NCBI RefSeq assembly: GCF_900290275.1
Contig: NZ_LT985325.1
Coordinates: 298,808-362,807 of the forward strand
Length of the DNA: 64,000 nt
From: Prevotella merdae
GTDB lineage: Bacteria; Bacteroidota; Bacteroidia; Bacteroidales; Bacteroidaceae
Direction: 5' to 3'
Both the position numbers and the translations under genes were made by a program. How positions within the stretch are numbered: the first letter of the stretch is position 1; the number at the start of each line of letters is the position of its first letter. Below the pieces are notes generated by a model. The model made no database searches and was not told the origin of the DNA. It worked only from the letters and a program-made list of their open reading frames with translations. This document shows positions 63,822 through 64,000 of this stretch, piece by piece.

Positions 63822-64000
63822 TTACCTTCTAACCTCCTCTTTAACGCTCCCGCCATATCTTTGGCTAAACTCCATGTGTATCTCGGCAAGTTCTTTGCGT
63901 CCAAAGATATAGTCGTCGTACATGTCGTCCATGTCGATGCCTTCGCATTCGCCGTCGCCAAAACCCTTGAGCGCTTCCTTTACGATGTCCATGCGCTCGT
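63822..64000 (-). CDS. C-terminal end of an unknown protein (5' end outside window)
   Basis: The minus-strand frame is open from the window edge to the stop at 63822-63824, encoding ...VKEALKGFGDGECEGIDMDD, MYDDYIFGRKELAEIHMEFS, QRYGGSVKEEVRR. Acidic and helical; not recognised. It is the only open minus-strand frame here with sensible composition, and the T9SS gene is on the other strand, so this belongs to the next transcription unit. Confidence 0.6.
   Translation of the reverse strand, partial: ERMDIVKEALKGFGDGECEGIDMDDMYDDYIFGRKELAEIHMEFSQRYGGSVKEEVRR

Overview
The window reads as a chromosomal segment of a Bacteroidales bacterium, most likely Prevotellaceae (Prevotella/Segatella-like). 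The evidence is a SusC/SusD pair, two proteins with type IX secretion C-terminal sorting domains, a PCMD-domain protein, a DUF5117/DUF4953-type zinc protease, moderate-to-low GC, and promoters of the Bacteroidetes form (TTTG or TTGG, about 19 nt, TAnnTTTG). I saw no rRNA, tRNA, integrase, reverse transcriptase or CRISPR array.

Layout. (1) 1-0.8 kb: the tail of a gene cut by the window edge, a four-copy 22-bp iteron array, and a truncated N-terminal fragment that is probably a paralogue of that gene. (2) 0.8-7.7 kb: a tightly overlapping operon that looks like an ABC-three-component (ABC-3C) anti-phage/conflict system. It encodes an MBL-fold hydrolase, a trypsin-like protease, a small middle component, an SMC/Rad50-like ATPase with a zinc hook, and an unrecognised 252-aa protein. 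(3) 7.7-11.9 kb: repeats, a decayed gene, a one-TM helical protein, and a histidine kinase/response regulator pair without a visible DNA-binding output domain. The ABC-3C operon, the TM gene and the kinase gene are each preceded, 22-29 nt before the start codon, by the same 36-nt sequence attached to a hairpin.

(4) 11.9-40.5 kb: a one-directional surface polysaccharide locus. It holds the dTDP-L-rhamnose genes (order A-D-C-B), a Wzx flippase, an unusual pair of MenD-like ThDP proteins plus an SDR, a Wzy-like polymerase, pyruvyl transferase, several glycosyltransferases, a WbsX (GH99-like) protein, a nonulosonic-acid cassette (cytidylyltransferase, NeuB-like synthase, KdsC-like phosphatase, GT52-like sialyltransferase), and ATP-grasp, epimerase, NTP_transf_5, initiating sugar-phosphate transferase, PIG-L deacetylase and WbuC genes. 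Two genes that do not look like polysaccharide genes sit inside it: a membrane KAP P-loop NTPase and a large helical protein with two HEPN-like R-x5-H motifs.

(5) 40.6-44.8 kb: an accessory patch with a PIN-domain toxin-antitoxin pair behind two matching palindromic operators, an internally deleted Rpn-type nuclease/transposase, a scar made of two short copies of the end of the polysaccharide locus, and a DEAD/DEAH helicase whose reading frame carries simple-sequence inverted repeats. (6) 44.8-50.3 kb: a TolC-HlyD/EmrA-MFS tripartite efflux operon and an AraC regulator. (7) 50.3-59.7 kb, minus strand: zinc metalloprotease, SusC, SusD, and a T9SS-secreted protein separated from them by a MITE-like palindromic element. 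(8) 59.8-63.6 kb: a divergent OprB-like porin and a double PCMD-domain T9SS protein. A second, longer, inverted copy of the MITE lies after the latter, followed by the end of a minus-strand gene cut by the window edge.

All functional names come from motif recognition by eye; no database search was possible.
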